This document shows, piece after piece, positions 6,370-13,813 of a stretch of DNA of 28,467 bases (positions within the stretch are counted from its first letter, which is position 1; every line of letters starts with the position of its first letter). Source of the stretch: an uncultured Aquimonas sp. (GTDB lineage: Bacteria; Pseudomonadota; Gammaproteobacteria; Xanthomonadales; Xanthomonadaceae); assembly GCA_946481615.1 (NCBI GenBank), contig CAMLOR010000017.1:1-28467 (forward strand). The letters are read 5' to 3'. The notes under the pieces are model-generated. The model saw only the letters and a program-made list of their open reading frames with translations, was not told the origin of the DNA and did not search any database. The translations under genes and the position numbers were made by a program.

Positions 6370-7842
6370 CTATCGGTCGCCGAGACGCCAGGCGGTGACG
6401 CCGCCGCCGCCGAGGCATTCCCGGCGGGCGAATCCCGGCTCGCCCGCGAAGCCGACAAGGGCCTCGTCGCGGCTGTCGCCATCGAGATCCACGGCGGCGA
6501 CGTGGCGGCCTGCGCAGCCCGCGTGCCACGGGGCGGGCGCAGCGGCGCCGGCGCGCTCGAAGCCATCGGCGGCCGGTGCGTAGACCTGCAGTGCGCCGGT
6601 GCGATCGGCGGTCAGCAATACCGTCTCCGGGCCGTAGCGCAAGGCGCCGAGTGCGGTGGTCGCGCTGCGGCCCGCACCGCGTTCGAGCGGAACGATCTCC
6701 CAGCCGGCGCGGCCGCGGTCCAGCCGCAGCTCCAGCACGTGGTGCCAGGCCTCGGCGATCAGCTCGGAGCGCGCGTAGGCCAGATCGCTGCAGCCGTCGC
6801 CGTCGAAGTCGCCCAGCGCCACGGCGGTCGCGTGACGGCGGCGCGGCGGTTCACCGGCATGCATCGGACGCGCGCGCCAGTGTTCGCCGTGCTTCTCCCA
6901 CAGCAGCGCACCTTGCGCGCCCGCGCCGGCGGCGAGCAGCTTCTCGGGGCATGTGTCCGCCACCGCGTGCGCGAGCGCGGAACCGCGCGCCTCCGCATCG
7001 AGCGTGGTGCGCGGTTGCCAGCGTTCGCCGTCGAAGGCGAATTCGACGAGGCCGCGGAAACCCGTCGTCTGCGTGCCGCGGCGTGCCGCAGGTTCGGCCA
7101 GGGCGATCAGCGTGTCGGGGCCGGGCGCGACGTTCGCCAGCAGCGCGACCGCGCTGCCGGGCAAGGCGTCGGGCGTGCCCGGCAGCCCTGACGAACGCTC
7201 GACGAAACGGCCCCCGTCCGTGCCGAACAGGGCCGCCAGCCCGACCAGATGCATGCCGAGCGCGACGTCGGCGCGGCCGTCGTCGTCGAAATCGCCCGCG
7301 GCCGCGGCACCGTAGTCGTAATGGCGTGGCGGCCACTGCGCCGTGCGCCGCGCGAAGCGCGTGCCGTCGTAAGACCACCACTGCGGCGGCGTGAGCCATT
7401 TGCGCGGCGGCGCCGCGACGAGATCGCGCACGCCGTCGCCGTCGAGATCGGACAGCGCGAACGCGCCGCGCCACTGCGCATCGCGCGGCAGGCCGAGTTC
7501 AAGCAGGTGCAGCGAGAATCGCGCGCGCCCGGCTGCGCGGAACGGCGCCGGCGGTGTGTCGGCGCCGGTGGCCGGCGGCGGCACGGGCGCGTCGTCGCCC
7601 ACGCGTACGAACCAGGCCTCGTCGTCCTCGCGTTCCAGCGCGAAGAATCCTTCGCCCTCGATGCGTACGAAGCCGGGCGAAACCGCGGCGGTGCGGCCGG
7701 CCTTCTCGATGCGGCGCGTGGCGTAGCCCGTCTCGGGCGCCGCCGCGCGCTGGCCGCCGGTGCTGCAGGCGGCGGCCAGTGCGGCCGCCGCGAACAGGCT
7801 TATTCGAAGCCGTCGGAGAATATTTCGGGCGACAGATTGCAT
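6370..7842 (-). CDS. FG-GAP/VCBS-repeat lipoprotein
   Basis: A 490-residue predicted lipoprotein. The N terminus has a basic segment (RRLR), a hydrophobic stretch and a lipobox LAAAC with the lipidated cysteine at residue 26. Four calcium-type FG-GAP loops are visible: SDLDGDG (131-137), GDFDDDG (183-189), GDFDGDG (344-350) and VDLDGDSRDE (451-460). They suggest a seven-bladed beta-propeller like integrin alpha or VCBS proteins, used in adhesion or ligand binding at the cell surface. No other in-frame ATG, GTG or TTG lies near the N terminus, so the start at 7842 stands even though it overlaps the end of the P-domain gene by 43 bases. DUF1415 follows after nine bases. The ligand is unknown. 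Confidence 0.82.
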   Translation of the reverse strand: MQSVARNILRRLRISLFAAAALAAACSTGGQRAAAPETGYATRRIEKAGRTAAVSPGFVRIEGEGFFALEREDDEAWFVRVGDDAPVPPPATGADTPPAPFRAAGRARFSLHLLELGLPRDAQWRGAFALSDLDGDGVRDLVAAPPRKWLTPPQWWSYDGTRFARRTAQWPPRHYDYGAAAAGDFDDDGRADVALGMHLVGLAALFGTDGGRFVERSSGLPGTPDALPGSAVALLANVAPGPDTLIALAEPAARRGTQTTGFRGLVEFAFDGERWQPRTTLDAEARGSALAHAVADTCPEKLLAAGAGAQGALLWEKHGEHWRARPMHAGEPPRRRHATAVALGDFDGDGCSDLAYARSELIAEAWHHVLELRLDRGRAGWEIVPLERGAGRSATTALGALRYGPETVLLTADRTGALQVYAPAADGFERAGAAAPAPWHAGCAGRHVAAVDLDGDSRDEALVGFAGEPGFARRECLGGGGVTAWRLGDR

Positions 7843-8393
7843 TCGAGGTGCAGCGTCCAGTCGAGCACCTGGCCGTAACCGCCCGCGACGGCGTCGCCGA
7901 TGCGCAGCTGCCAGGTACCGACTGGCGATTGGCCCGCCAGCGCCGCGAAACTGCCTGCGGCGCGCACGTCGGCACCGAGGGCGGGAATCTCGTAGGCCTG
8001 GCATTGCGGCGTGTCGCCGGTCGGATTGAAGCGCACGAACAGATCGTCGCCATCGCAGGAGCCGGGCGCGCCGGCATCGAGCGCGGGACGCGCGAGCAGC
8101 ACGACAGGCGCGCCGGCCGGCGGCAGCAGTTCCAGCGTCAGATCGCCGACGTTGTTGTGCTGCACCACGACCGAGACGCCCGCCACCGAAGCGACGGCGC
8201 CGCTGCAGGCCGCGGCGCCCAGCGCGAAGCTGGCCGTCGTCTGCGAGGGGGTATCGTCATTGGCATCGGCGATGGGCACGTTGCAGGTGCCGCCCGCCTG
8301 CGCCGAGCAGACGTAGTCGATGGGCACCGCGACGGCCACGGCGGGCAGCAGCGCAGTGGCGAGGGTGGGGAGGAGCAAGCGGATCGGGGTCAT
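7800..8393 (-). CDS. Secreted P-domain (proprotein convertase-type) protein with DGFE tail
   Basis: A 197-residue exported protein. A signal peptide ends near residue 22 (LLPAVAVA). A P/Homo B-type jelly-roll domain covers about 53-188, shown by VQHNNVGDLTLELLPPAG, the cysteine-rich middle and GTWQLRIGDAVAGGYGQVLD before WTLHLEC. P domains normally follow subtilisin-like proteases and stabilise them; here there is no protease, so it may be a stand-alone binding module. The protein ends in IFSDGFE, a tail also present on the beta-helix protein at 13814. A good SD, GAGGAG, lies six bases before the ATG and overlaps the stop of the upstream gene. It belongs to the exported-protein operon. Confidence 0.83.
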   Translation of the reverse strand: MTPIRLLLPTLATALLPAVAVAVPIDYVCSAQAGGTCNVPIADANDDTPSQTTASFALGAAACSGAVASVAGVSVVVQHNNVGDLTLELLPPAGAPVVLLARPALDAGAPGSCDGDDLFVRFNPTGDTPQCQAYEIPALGADVRAAGSFAALAGQSPVGTWQLRIGDAVAGGYGQVLDWTLHLECNLSPEIFSDGFE

Positions 8394-8403
8394 GGCGTGC
8401 TCC

Positions 8404-9738
8404 TCAGAAGCCGATCAGGGCCTGGCGGTACGAACACACGTAGGGTCCGCCGGTGCAACTGGTGGAACCCGTGCCTTGTTCGAACGGGAACAGGATGGCG
8501 GTACCCGGCTGCGCCGCGCCGTACACGCCGTTCATGCGCACGCGCGTGGAGACATGCGCCTGCATGAGATCCGTGCCGGGCATCGGGCCGGGCGGGCCGC
8601 CCGCCGTGCCGAGGTTGAGGTGCACATAGCCCGCCGCGAACGGCGACATCACGTCCATCGGGGCCCGCTGCGCGGCGTAGGGAAACGGCAGCACGGGCGG
8701 CGGCTGCGGATTGGGGTAGTGGTTTTCGTCGTTGAGGAAGTCGACTTCTTCCTGCTCGTCGACCGCGGCGATGCCGGTCTGGTTCAGCGGGAAGGGCGAA
8801 GGCGGAATCGCCGAGCAGTTGTAGGGCGCACGCAGCGGCGCATCGCGCCACACCACCACTTCGGTGCCGGTGTCCAGCTGCGGCACGTCGAGCTGGCGCG
8901 CCTGCCACACCGTCGGCAGCGGTTCGCGGTTGTCGATGCCGGTGCCCGCGACCATCTTCGCGTAGTAGGTGTAGACGCCCACGCCGCTCGACGCCGGGTT
9001 GGTGGCGTCGGCTTCGATGTGCACCAGCGGCGAGAGCGCCGCGTTGCGCAGCAGGCGTTCGCTCACGGTGTAGGTGCCCGTCAACGCGTTACGGTTGGAA
9101 GCGAAGCCGATGCCGCCCTGGATGAAGTAACCGGGTTCGCTCGGATAGCGGCTGCCGCAGGTATTGGCGGTGTCGATGGTCACGTAACCGCGCGCCACCT
9201 GGTCGCCCTTGCGCGCGCCCATGCACAGGTTGCCGGCGAGCGGCGAACGCTGGCCCGTGTGTGCGGTGCGCAGGTGCGCCAGCGAATCCTCGGCGATCGG
9301 CTCCACCGGGAAACCCGGATGGAAGCTGCTCGCCGCGACGGGCTGGCAGAGCGCCGATTGCGCATCCGAATGCGGGCCGGGCGCATGCAGGCCCGGGCCG
9401 GTGCGCGGCAGCACGCCCTCGAAGGCTAGGCGCAGATCGACTTCGACGCTGTCGCGGCCACCGAGGTAGACGTCGAACGAATACGTCGGCATGCCCAGGT
9501 CGGTCCACAGCGTGACGTGCGCGAGCACTTGCTGTTCCTGCGCGTTGGTGAGCGTGAAGCGCGTCTGCTGGCCGTTCGGATTGGCGAGGTCGACTTCGAA
9601 GTAGGGCAACAGCAGGGTGGCGGCGGGCACGTCGTCGAGCGCGCCGACGACGGCGGAGGCGCCGCCCGACAGGCCCAGCGCGAGGACGCAGGCTGCGGCG
9701 ATCTGGCGCAGCGCAGGACGGAAGCGGGATTTCGTCAT
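8404..9738 (-). CDS. Exported protein with the PYFEVDL domain (unknown family)
   Basis: A 444-residue secreted protein of a family I cannot name. A signal peptide covers about 1-29 (LALGLSGGASA). The rest is one domain that the 724-residue neighbour also carries at its C terminus. Shared landmarks in order are ATLLxPYFEVDL (PYFEVDL at 45-51), HVTxWxDLGxP, SFxVYL, VARGYxTID, REPLPTxW and EVxVWRD. Several cysteines suggest extracellular disulfides. The start at 9738 is preferred over an ATG 27 bases upstream because a GAGG SD, overlapping the stop of the upstream gene, lies nine bases before it. The two genes are 10 bases apart and clearly co-transcribed. No DGFE tail or membrane anchor is seen. 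Confidence 0.8.
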   Translation of the reverse strand: MTKSRFRPALRQIAAACVLALGLSGGASAVVGALDDVPAATLLLPYFEVDLANPNGQQTRFTLTNAQEQQVLAHVTLWTDLGMPTYSFDVYLGGRDSVEVDLRLAFEGVLPRTGPGLHAPGPHSDAQSALCQPVAASSFHPGFPVEPIAEDSLAHLRTAHTGQRSPLAGNLCMGARKGDQVARGYVTIDTANTCGSRYPSEPGYFIQGGIGFASNRNALTGTYTVSERLLRNAALSPLVHIEADATNPASSGVGVYTYYAKMVAGTGIDNREPLPTVWQARQLDVPQLDTGTEVVVWRDAPLRAPYNCSAIPPSPFPLNQTGIAAVDEQEEVDFLNDENHYPNPQPPPVLPFPYAAQRAPMDVMSPFAAGYVHLNLGTAGGPPGPMPGTDLMQAHVSTRVRMNGVYGAAQPGTAILFPFEQGTGSTSCTGGPYVCSYRQALIGF

Positions 9739-9748
9739 GGCGGCGGCC

Positions 9749-11923
9749 TCAGTTCGGATGGACATGGCTGGCGGCGTTGGCGCTGTCGCGCGGCGCGGCG
9801 GGCGCGCCGGTGGCGACGCCGTGCTCGTAGCGGTGCAGCACGGTGACGTGCGCCTGCGCCGCGGTCGGATCGGCGCCCATGGGGGCGCCGGGCGGCTGGT
9901 GCGAAAGGCCCAGGTGCACCCAGCCCGCGCGGCCCGGCAGCGGCACCGGCTGGCCGCCCACCGCCACGCGCTGGGTAGCGAGCGGGAAGGCCTCGACGTC
10001 GCCGTCGACGGCGTCTTCCTCGTTGTCGAAACCGATCACGGCTTCGGACTGCAGCGGGAACACGCCGTCCGGGGGCAGCGGCGCCGCGCAGGAGAAATCG
10101 GCGGCCGAAGCGCGCCGCGTGTCGCGCCAGACGATGACTTCGGCGTCGCGCGCCTGCAGGTCCGCGGCCCAGGTGGTGGGCAGCGGTTCGCGCCCGTCCT
10201 GGGCGCTGAAGGCGTTGTAGGTACCGTAGAAGGTCTGATCGCCGGGCGCGTAGACGGGGCCGCTGTTCCAGACGAAAGGCGCCTGGAGCGCGGCGGCCGG
10301 CGACAGCACCGCGGTGCCCTCGGCGGGGTCGGTGAGCAGCCACTCGCCGGCGAGCTGGTTCTGCGCGCTCAGGGCCGAGGCGGCGTAGCCGAACAGGTTC
10401 GGCGTGTCCTGCGTGCAGAAGGTCACCGCGTCGATGGTGATGTAGCCGCGCGCGACGTTGTCGCCGTGTTCGAAGCCTACGCAGCGGTTGCCGCGCGACG
10501 CCGAGGCGCGGCCGGTGAGCGAGGCCTGCAGGTCGGTGCGGAAGGCTTCGGTGAGCGTCGGCTCGACGTACGGGAGGTGGCCGTTGCAACTGGCGTAGTT
10601 GATGTCCTGCGAGTAGTCGCCCTTGGGCGAGATCGTGTCGCCGGGATCCTGGCCGACCGTGGCGCTGCGCGGCACCTGGCCGTCGACGAGCAGGGCGCGC
10701 AGATCGAGCGAAGCCACGTCGAAGCCCGTCAGGTAGACGTTGAACGAAACCACGGGCACGCCCAGATCGCTCCACACGGTGACGTGGGTGAGCGTGGCGG
10801 AGGCGCCGGCGCCGCGCCAGGAAACGAAGGTGTTGGCGCCCTGCGCGTCGTCGAGATCGACTTCGAAGTAGGGGAACAGCAAGGTGGCGCCAGGCAGCGG
10901 ATCGGCCGCTTCGCTGAAGGGCCGCGTGCCGGTGCCCATCAGCTGCACGATGCCTTCGTCGTTGGCGGAGTTGCTGTCGATCGTGACGGTGCCGGCGTAG
11001 GACCGGAACTGCGTGGGCGTGAACACCACCGTCACCGTGCAGCTGGCGCCCGGCGCGATGCTGGCGCAGGTGCCCGGTGCCACGCTGAAGGGTGCGTCCA
11101 GATTGAAGCCCGTCACCGTGGCCGTGCCGTTGCCGCTGTTCTGGATGGTGAAATTCCGCGTCGCGGTCTGGCCGACGTCCACCCATTCGAAGTTGAGGCT
11201 GTTGCTGATGCTCAGCTGCACCTGGGTGTTGGTGAGGGTGACCTGGTTGTTGAGCGAACCTCCGTTGGCGCTCAGCGGCATGCCGTAGGTGCCCGACGTG
11301 CCGTTCGCGACCGGCGTGGCTTCGGCGTAGCCGTCGTCGTCGGTGGTGTCGATCGCCGTCGGATTGCCGCCGAAGGTCGCCGAGGCGCCGCCCGCGGGGC
11401 CGGGGCCGAACTGCACCGCAATGCCGGCGACCGGCTGGTTGGCGTTGTCCAGCACGCGCGTCACGATCGGCGCCGGGAATGCGGTGTTCACGCTCGTGGT
11501 GGTGGGCGCGGAGACCACCGTCAGCTGCTGCGGCGCGCCCACGGTCGTGAGGCTCCAGGAGCCGAACCCGGTGCCGATGGCGACCTGCATGGTCCCCTGT
11601 TCGGCGTAGTTGGTGCTCGAGCGCATGCGCAGATGCAGCACGTCGGCGTTCTGTGCGGTGCCTTGTTCCACGCCGGAGAGCCAGGTGACGCCGCCGTCGA
11701 GCGAAAAGGCGCACTGCGTGGAACAGGACTGGAGCGTCACCGGGACCGATTCGTCGATGCCGGTGATGGTGGCCTGCGCGGTGTAGTCGCGGTCGAGCTG
11801 GACGCTCGTCAGCGGGACGAACACCGGCGGATCGGGATCGGCGTCGGCACGCGCATCGGTGCCGGCCAGGCAGCACCATACCGCCAGCGCGGCCAGCGGC
11901 CGCGCGATCGCATTGCGTTTCAT
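9749..11923 (-). CDS. Exported Ig-like/choice-of-anchor D protein with C-terminal PYFEVDL domain
   Basis: A 724-residue exported protein. A signal peptide ends near residue 25 (GTDARA). A beta-rich segment (about 30-130) is followed by a Big-1/Ig-like domain (about 131-235, with VLDNANQPVAGIAVQF and DDDGYAEATP). Next is a choice-of-anchor D, ASH-like domain (about 240-331), with NFEWVDVGQTATRNFTIQNS, APGTCASIAPGASC and the VTVVFTPTQFRSYAGTVTI strand. The C-terminal 380 residues (343-724) are the same unrecognised PYFEVDL domain as in the next gene. It is first in the tight run of exported genes, with AGGGGAA before the ATG and a promoter-like site upstream. The layout suggests a surface or secreted binding protein; no enzyme motif is visible. 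Confidence 0.82.
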   Translation of the reverse strand: MKRNAIARPLAALAVWCCLAGTDARADADPDPPVFVPLTSVQLDRDYTAQATITGIDESVPVTLQSCSTQCAFSLDGGVTWLSGVEQGTAQNADVLHLRMRSSTNYAEQGTMQVAIGTGFGSWSLTTVGAPQQLTVVSAPTTTSVNTAFPAPIVTRVLDNANQPVAGIAVQFGPGPAGGASATFGGNPTAIDTTDDDGYAEATPVANGTSGTYGMPLSANGGSLNNQVTLTNTQVQLSISNSLNFEWVDVGQTATRNFTIQNSGNGTATVTGFNLDAPFSVAPGTCASIAPGASCTVTVVFTPTQFRSYAGTVTIDSNSANDEGIVQLMGTGTRPFSEAADPLPGATLLFPYFEVDLDDAQGANTFVSWRGAGASATLTHVTVWSDLGVPVVSFNVYLTGFDVASLDLRALLVDGQVPRSATVGQDPGDTISPKGDYSQDINYASCNGHLPYVEPTLTEAFRTDLQASLTGRASASRGNRCVGFEHGDNVARGYITIDAVTFCTQDTPNLFGYAASALSAQNQLAGEWLLTDPAEGTAVLSPAAALQAPFVWNSGPVYAPGDQTFYGTYNAFSAQDGREPLPTTWAADLQARDAEVIVWRDTRRASAADFSCAAPLPPDGVFPLQSEAVIGFDNEEDAVDGDVEAFPLATQRVAVGGQPVPLPGRAGWVHLGLSHQPPGAPMGADPTAAQAHVTVLHRYEHGVATGAPAAPRDSANAASHVHPN

Positions 11924-11967
11924 GGGTTCCCCTGCGTCTTCGCTCGCGCGGTGCGCGCCGAGCGTGC

Positions 11968-11996
11968 ACGTTAGTCCGGCCGCCCCTGGACGGCAA
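11968..11996 (-). promoter_or_regulatory. Candidate promoter of the exported-protein operon
   Basis: On the minus strand, TTGCCG (11991-11996, 4 of 6) and TAACGT (11968-11973, 3 of 6) are 17 bases apart in the 94-base gap between the acyl-CoA dehydrogenase gene and the 724-residue protein. The first ATG is 45 bases downstream. Confidence 0.35.
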
Positions 11997-12017
11997 GTCC
12001 CTTTTCGGGGGGAAGGG

Positions 12018-13769
12018 TCAGATCACGTCCCAGACATAGTGGCCGCGCTCGAGCACGAAGGCCGCCAGCGCATCCACCGCGTCGTCCTCGTTGCGCTGCA
12101 GGGCCCGCTCGTTGCGCACCAGGCGGCGGCGCGCCTGCTTCATGAAGATGCCGGCGATGGCGACGGCATGCACGGCGTCGGGTGCGTTGGCCTTCTCCAG
12201 CGCATCGGCGCGCGAGAGCGTGCACAGGCCCACGAATAGATCGATGACCATGTCGGCGATGCGTTTCTGCGCGTACTGGGCGTCGGCGATCTTCTTGCCG
12301 TGCTTGCGCAGCAGCGCGTCCGCCGCCGCGCCCAGCGCCACGGCGTGTTTCTCGTAACAGTCGGCCACCTTGCGTAGGGCCGGCGACAGCGGCCGCTTGA
12401 TGGTGTCGGTGCCGATGCCCGTGGCCTGCGACAGTCGGCTGCGGGCGTAGGTGCTGAGCACGCCGAAGCCCTTGATCGGATCGTTGAAGATGTCGTTCAC
12501 CGCGGCCGAGAGACCCGACAGCGTGGTGCCCACGTCCTTGAGGCCGGAAAGCGCGACGTAGAGCCGCAGGATCTCGTTGGTGCCCTCGAAGATCGACAGG
12601 ATGCGCGAATCGCGCGTGATCATCTCGTAGGGGAATTCGCGCATGAAGCCGTTGCCGGCCGCGATCTGCAAGGCCTCGTGCGCGGCGCGCTGGATGGCGT
12701 CGGAGGCGAACACCTTGCTGATGGCCGCTTCCACCGAATAATCGGCCGCGCCCGAATCGATGTAGTGCGCCACCATCCACACCGTGCTTTCCGCGGCGAA
12801 GCAGTCGACGGCGATCTGCGCGATCTTCTCGCGCACCAGGCCGAACTCGGCGATGGGGCGGTCGAACTGGCGGCGGTTCTTCGCCTGTTCGGTGCACAGG
12901 CGGATCAGCTTCTTCATGCCGCCCACCGCGCCGCCACCCAAGCCGGTGCGACCGTTGTTGAGGATCGACATCGCGACCTTGAAGCCCTTGCCTTCGGGGC
13001 CGAGCACATTCTCCGGCGGCACGCGCACGCCGTTGAAGGCGACCGTCGTCGTCGACGAGGCGCGGATGCCCATCTTGTCCTCGTGCGGGCCGTGGCTCAC
13101 GCCCGGCCAGCCGGCCTCCACGATGAAGGCCGTCATCTTGCCTTCCGGCGAATCGGTCTTCGCGAACACGGTGTAGAACTGCGCGATGCCGCCGTTGGTG
13201 ATCCAGATCTTCTCGCCGTCGAGCGTCCAGGAGCCGTCGGCGTTCTTCACCGCCTTCGTGCGCACCGCGGCGGCGTCGGAACCGGCGCCGGCTTCGGTGA
13301 GGCAGAACGCGGCGATCGTCTCGCCCGAGGCGAGCTTCGGCAGGTAGCGCGCCTTCTGCTCGTCACTGCCCCACAGCAGCAGCCCCTTCATGCCGATGGA
13401 GCTGTGCGCGCCGATGGTGAGCGAGGTGGAACTGTCGTGCGAACTGGTCTGCGCCAGCACGCGCGCATAGGCCGCGTTGGAAAGTTCCAGGCCGCCGTAC
13501 TGCTCCGGGATGATGAGGCCGAACAGGCCCATGTCGCGCAGGGCCTGGATGTACTCCGCCGGCTGTTCGGCAGCGCGGTCGTATTCGCGGAACTCGTGGC
13601 CCTTCGCTTCGAGGAACTGGTCGATGGAATCGACCATCATCCCCAGCATCTCGCGATCGCGCTCGCGCATCGCCGGGTAGGGGAACAGGTTCTCTTCGAG
13701 GATCTCGCCGAAGAACAGGTTCTTGGCGAAGCTCTGGTCGAGCCGCAGCGCGGGCGAAAGGTCGTTCAC
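12018..13769 (-). CDS. Acyl-CoA dehydrogenase, VLCAD/ACAD9-like
   Basis: A 583-residue FAD enzyme of fatty-acid beta-oxidation that makes trans-2-enoyl-CoA from a long-chain acyl-CoA. Visible are the N-terminal helical domain, the flavin-binding CLTEAGAGSDA (156-166) and WITNGG (189-194), and the catalytic base E395 in LSIFEGTNEIL. A further 180 residues follow the catalytic fold, as in mitochondrial VLCAD and ACAD9, so the long-chain type is favoured over short-chain enzymes of about 380 residues. The start is taken as the GTG at 13769, with GGGGGAG six bases upstream. An in-frame ATG at 13799 would add 10 residues but has a poor SD. It lies 44 bases after the beta-helix gene. No electron-transfer flavoprotein partner lies nearby. 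Confidence 0.9.
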   Translation of the reverse strand: MNDLSPALRLDQSFAKNLFFGEILEENLFPYPAMRERDREMLGMMVDSIDQFLEAKGHEFREYDRAAEQPAEYIQALRDMGLFGLIIPEQYGGLELSNAAYARVLAQTSSHDSSTSLTIGAHSSIGMKGLLLWGSDEQKARYLPKLASGETIAAFCLTEAGAGSDAAAVRTKAVKNADGSWTLDGEKIWITNGGIAQFYTVFAKTDSPEGKMTAFIVEAGWPGVSHGPHEDKMGIRASSTTTVAFNGVRVPPENVLGPEGKGFKVAMSILNNGRTGLGGGAVGGMKKLIRLCTEQAKNRRQFDRPIAEFGLVREKIAQIAVDCFAAESTVWMVAHYIDSGAADYSVEAAISKVFASDAIQRAAHEALQIAAGNGFMREFPYEMITRDSRILSIFEGTNEILRLYVALSGLKDVGTTLSGLSAAVNDIFNDPIKGFGVLSTYARSRLSQATGIGTDTIKRPLSPALRKVADCYEKHAVALGAAADALLRKHGKKIADAQYAQKRIADMVIDLFVGLCTLSRADALEKANAPDAVHAVAIAGIFMKQARRRLVRNERALQRNEDDAVDALAAFVLERGHYVWDVI

Positions 13770-13775
13770 GGCAGT

Positions 13776-13782
13776 CTCCCCC
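13776..13782 (-). promoter_or_regulatory. RBS that decides the acyl-CoA dehydrogenase start
   Basis: GGGGGAG on the minus strand, six bases before the GTG at 13769. The alternative ATG at 13799 has only a weak purine stretch before it. Confidence 0.6.
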
Positions 13783-13813
13783 GAAGGCGCAGACCGCATC
13801 GTACTGCCGCGCG

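Noticed and set aside
9739..9765. Upstream ATG at 9765 as the start of the 444-residue protein
   Set aside because: It would overlap the previous gene and lacks a proper SD, whereas the ATG at 9738 has a GAGG at the right distance and gives a normal signal peptide.
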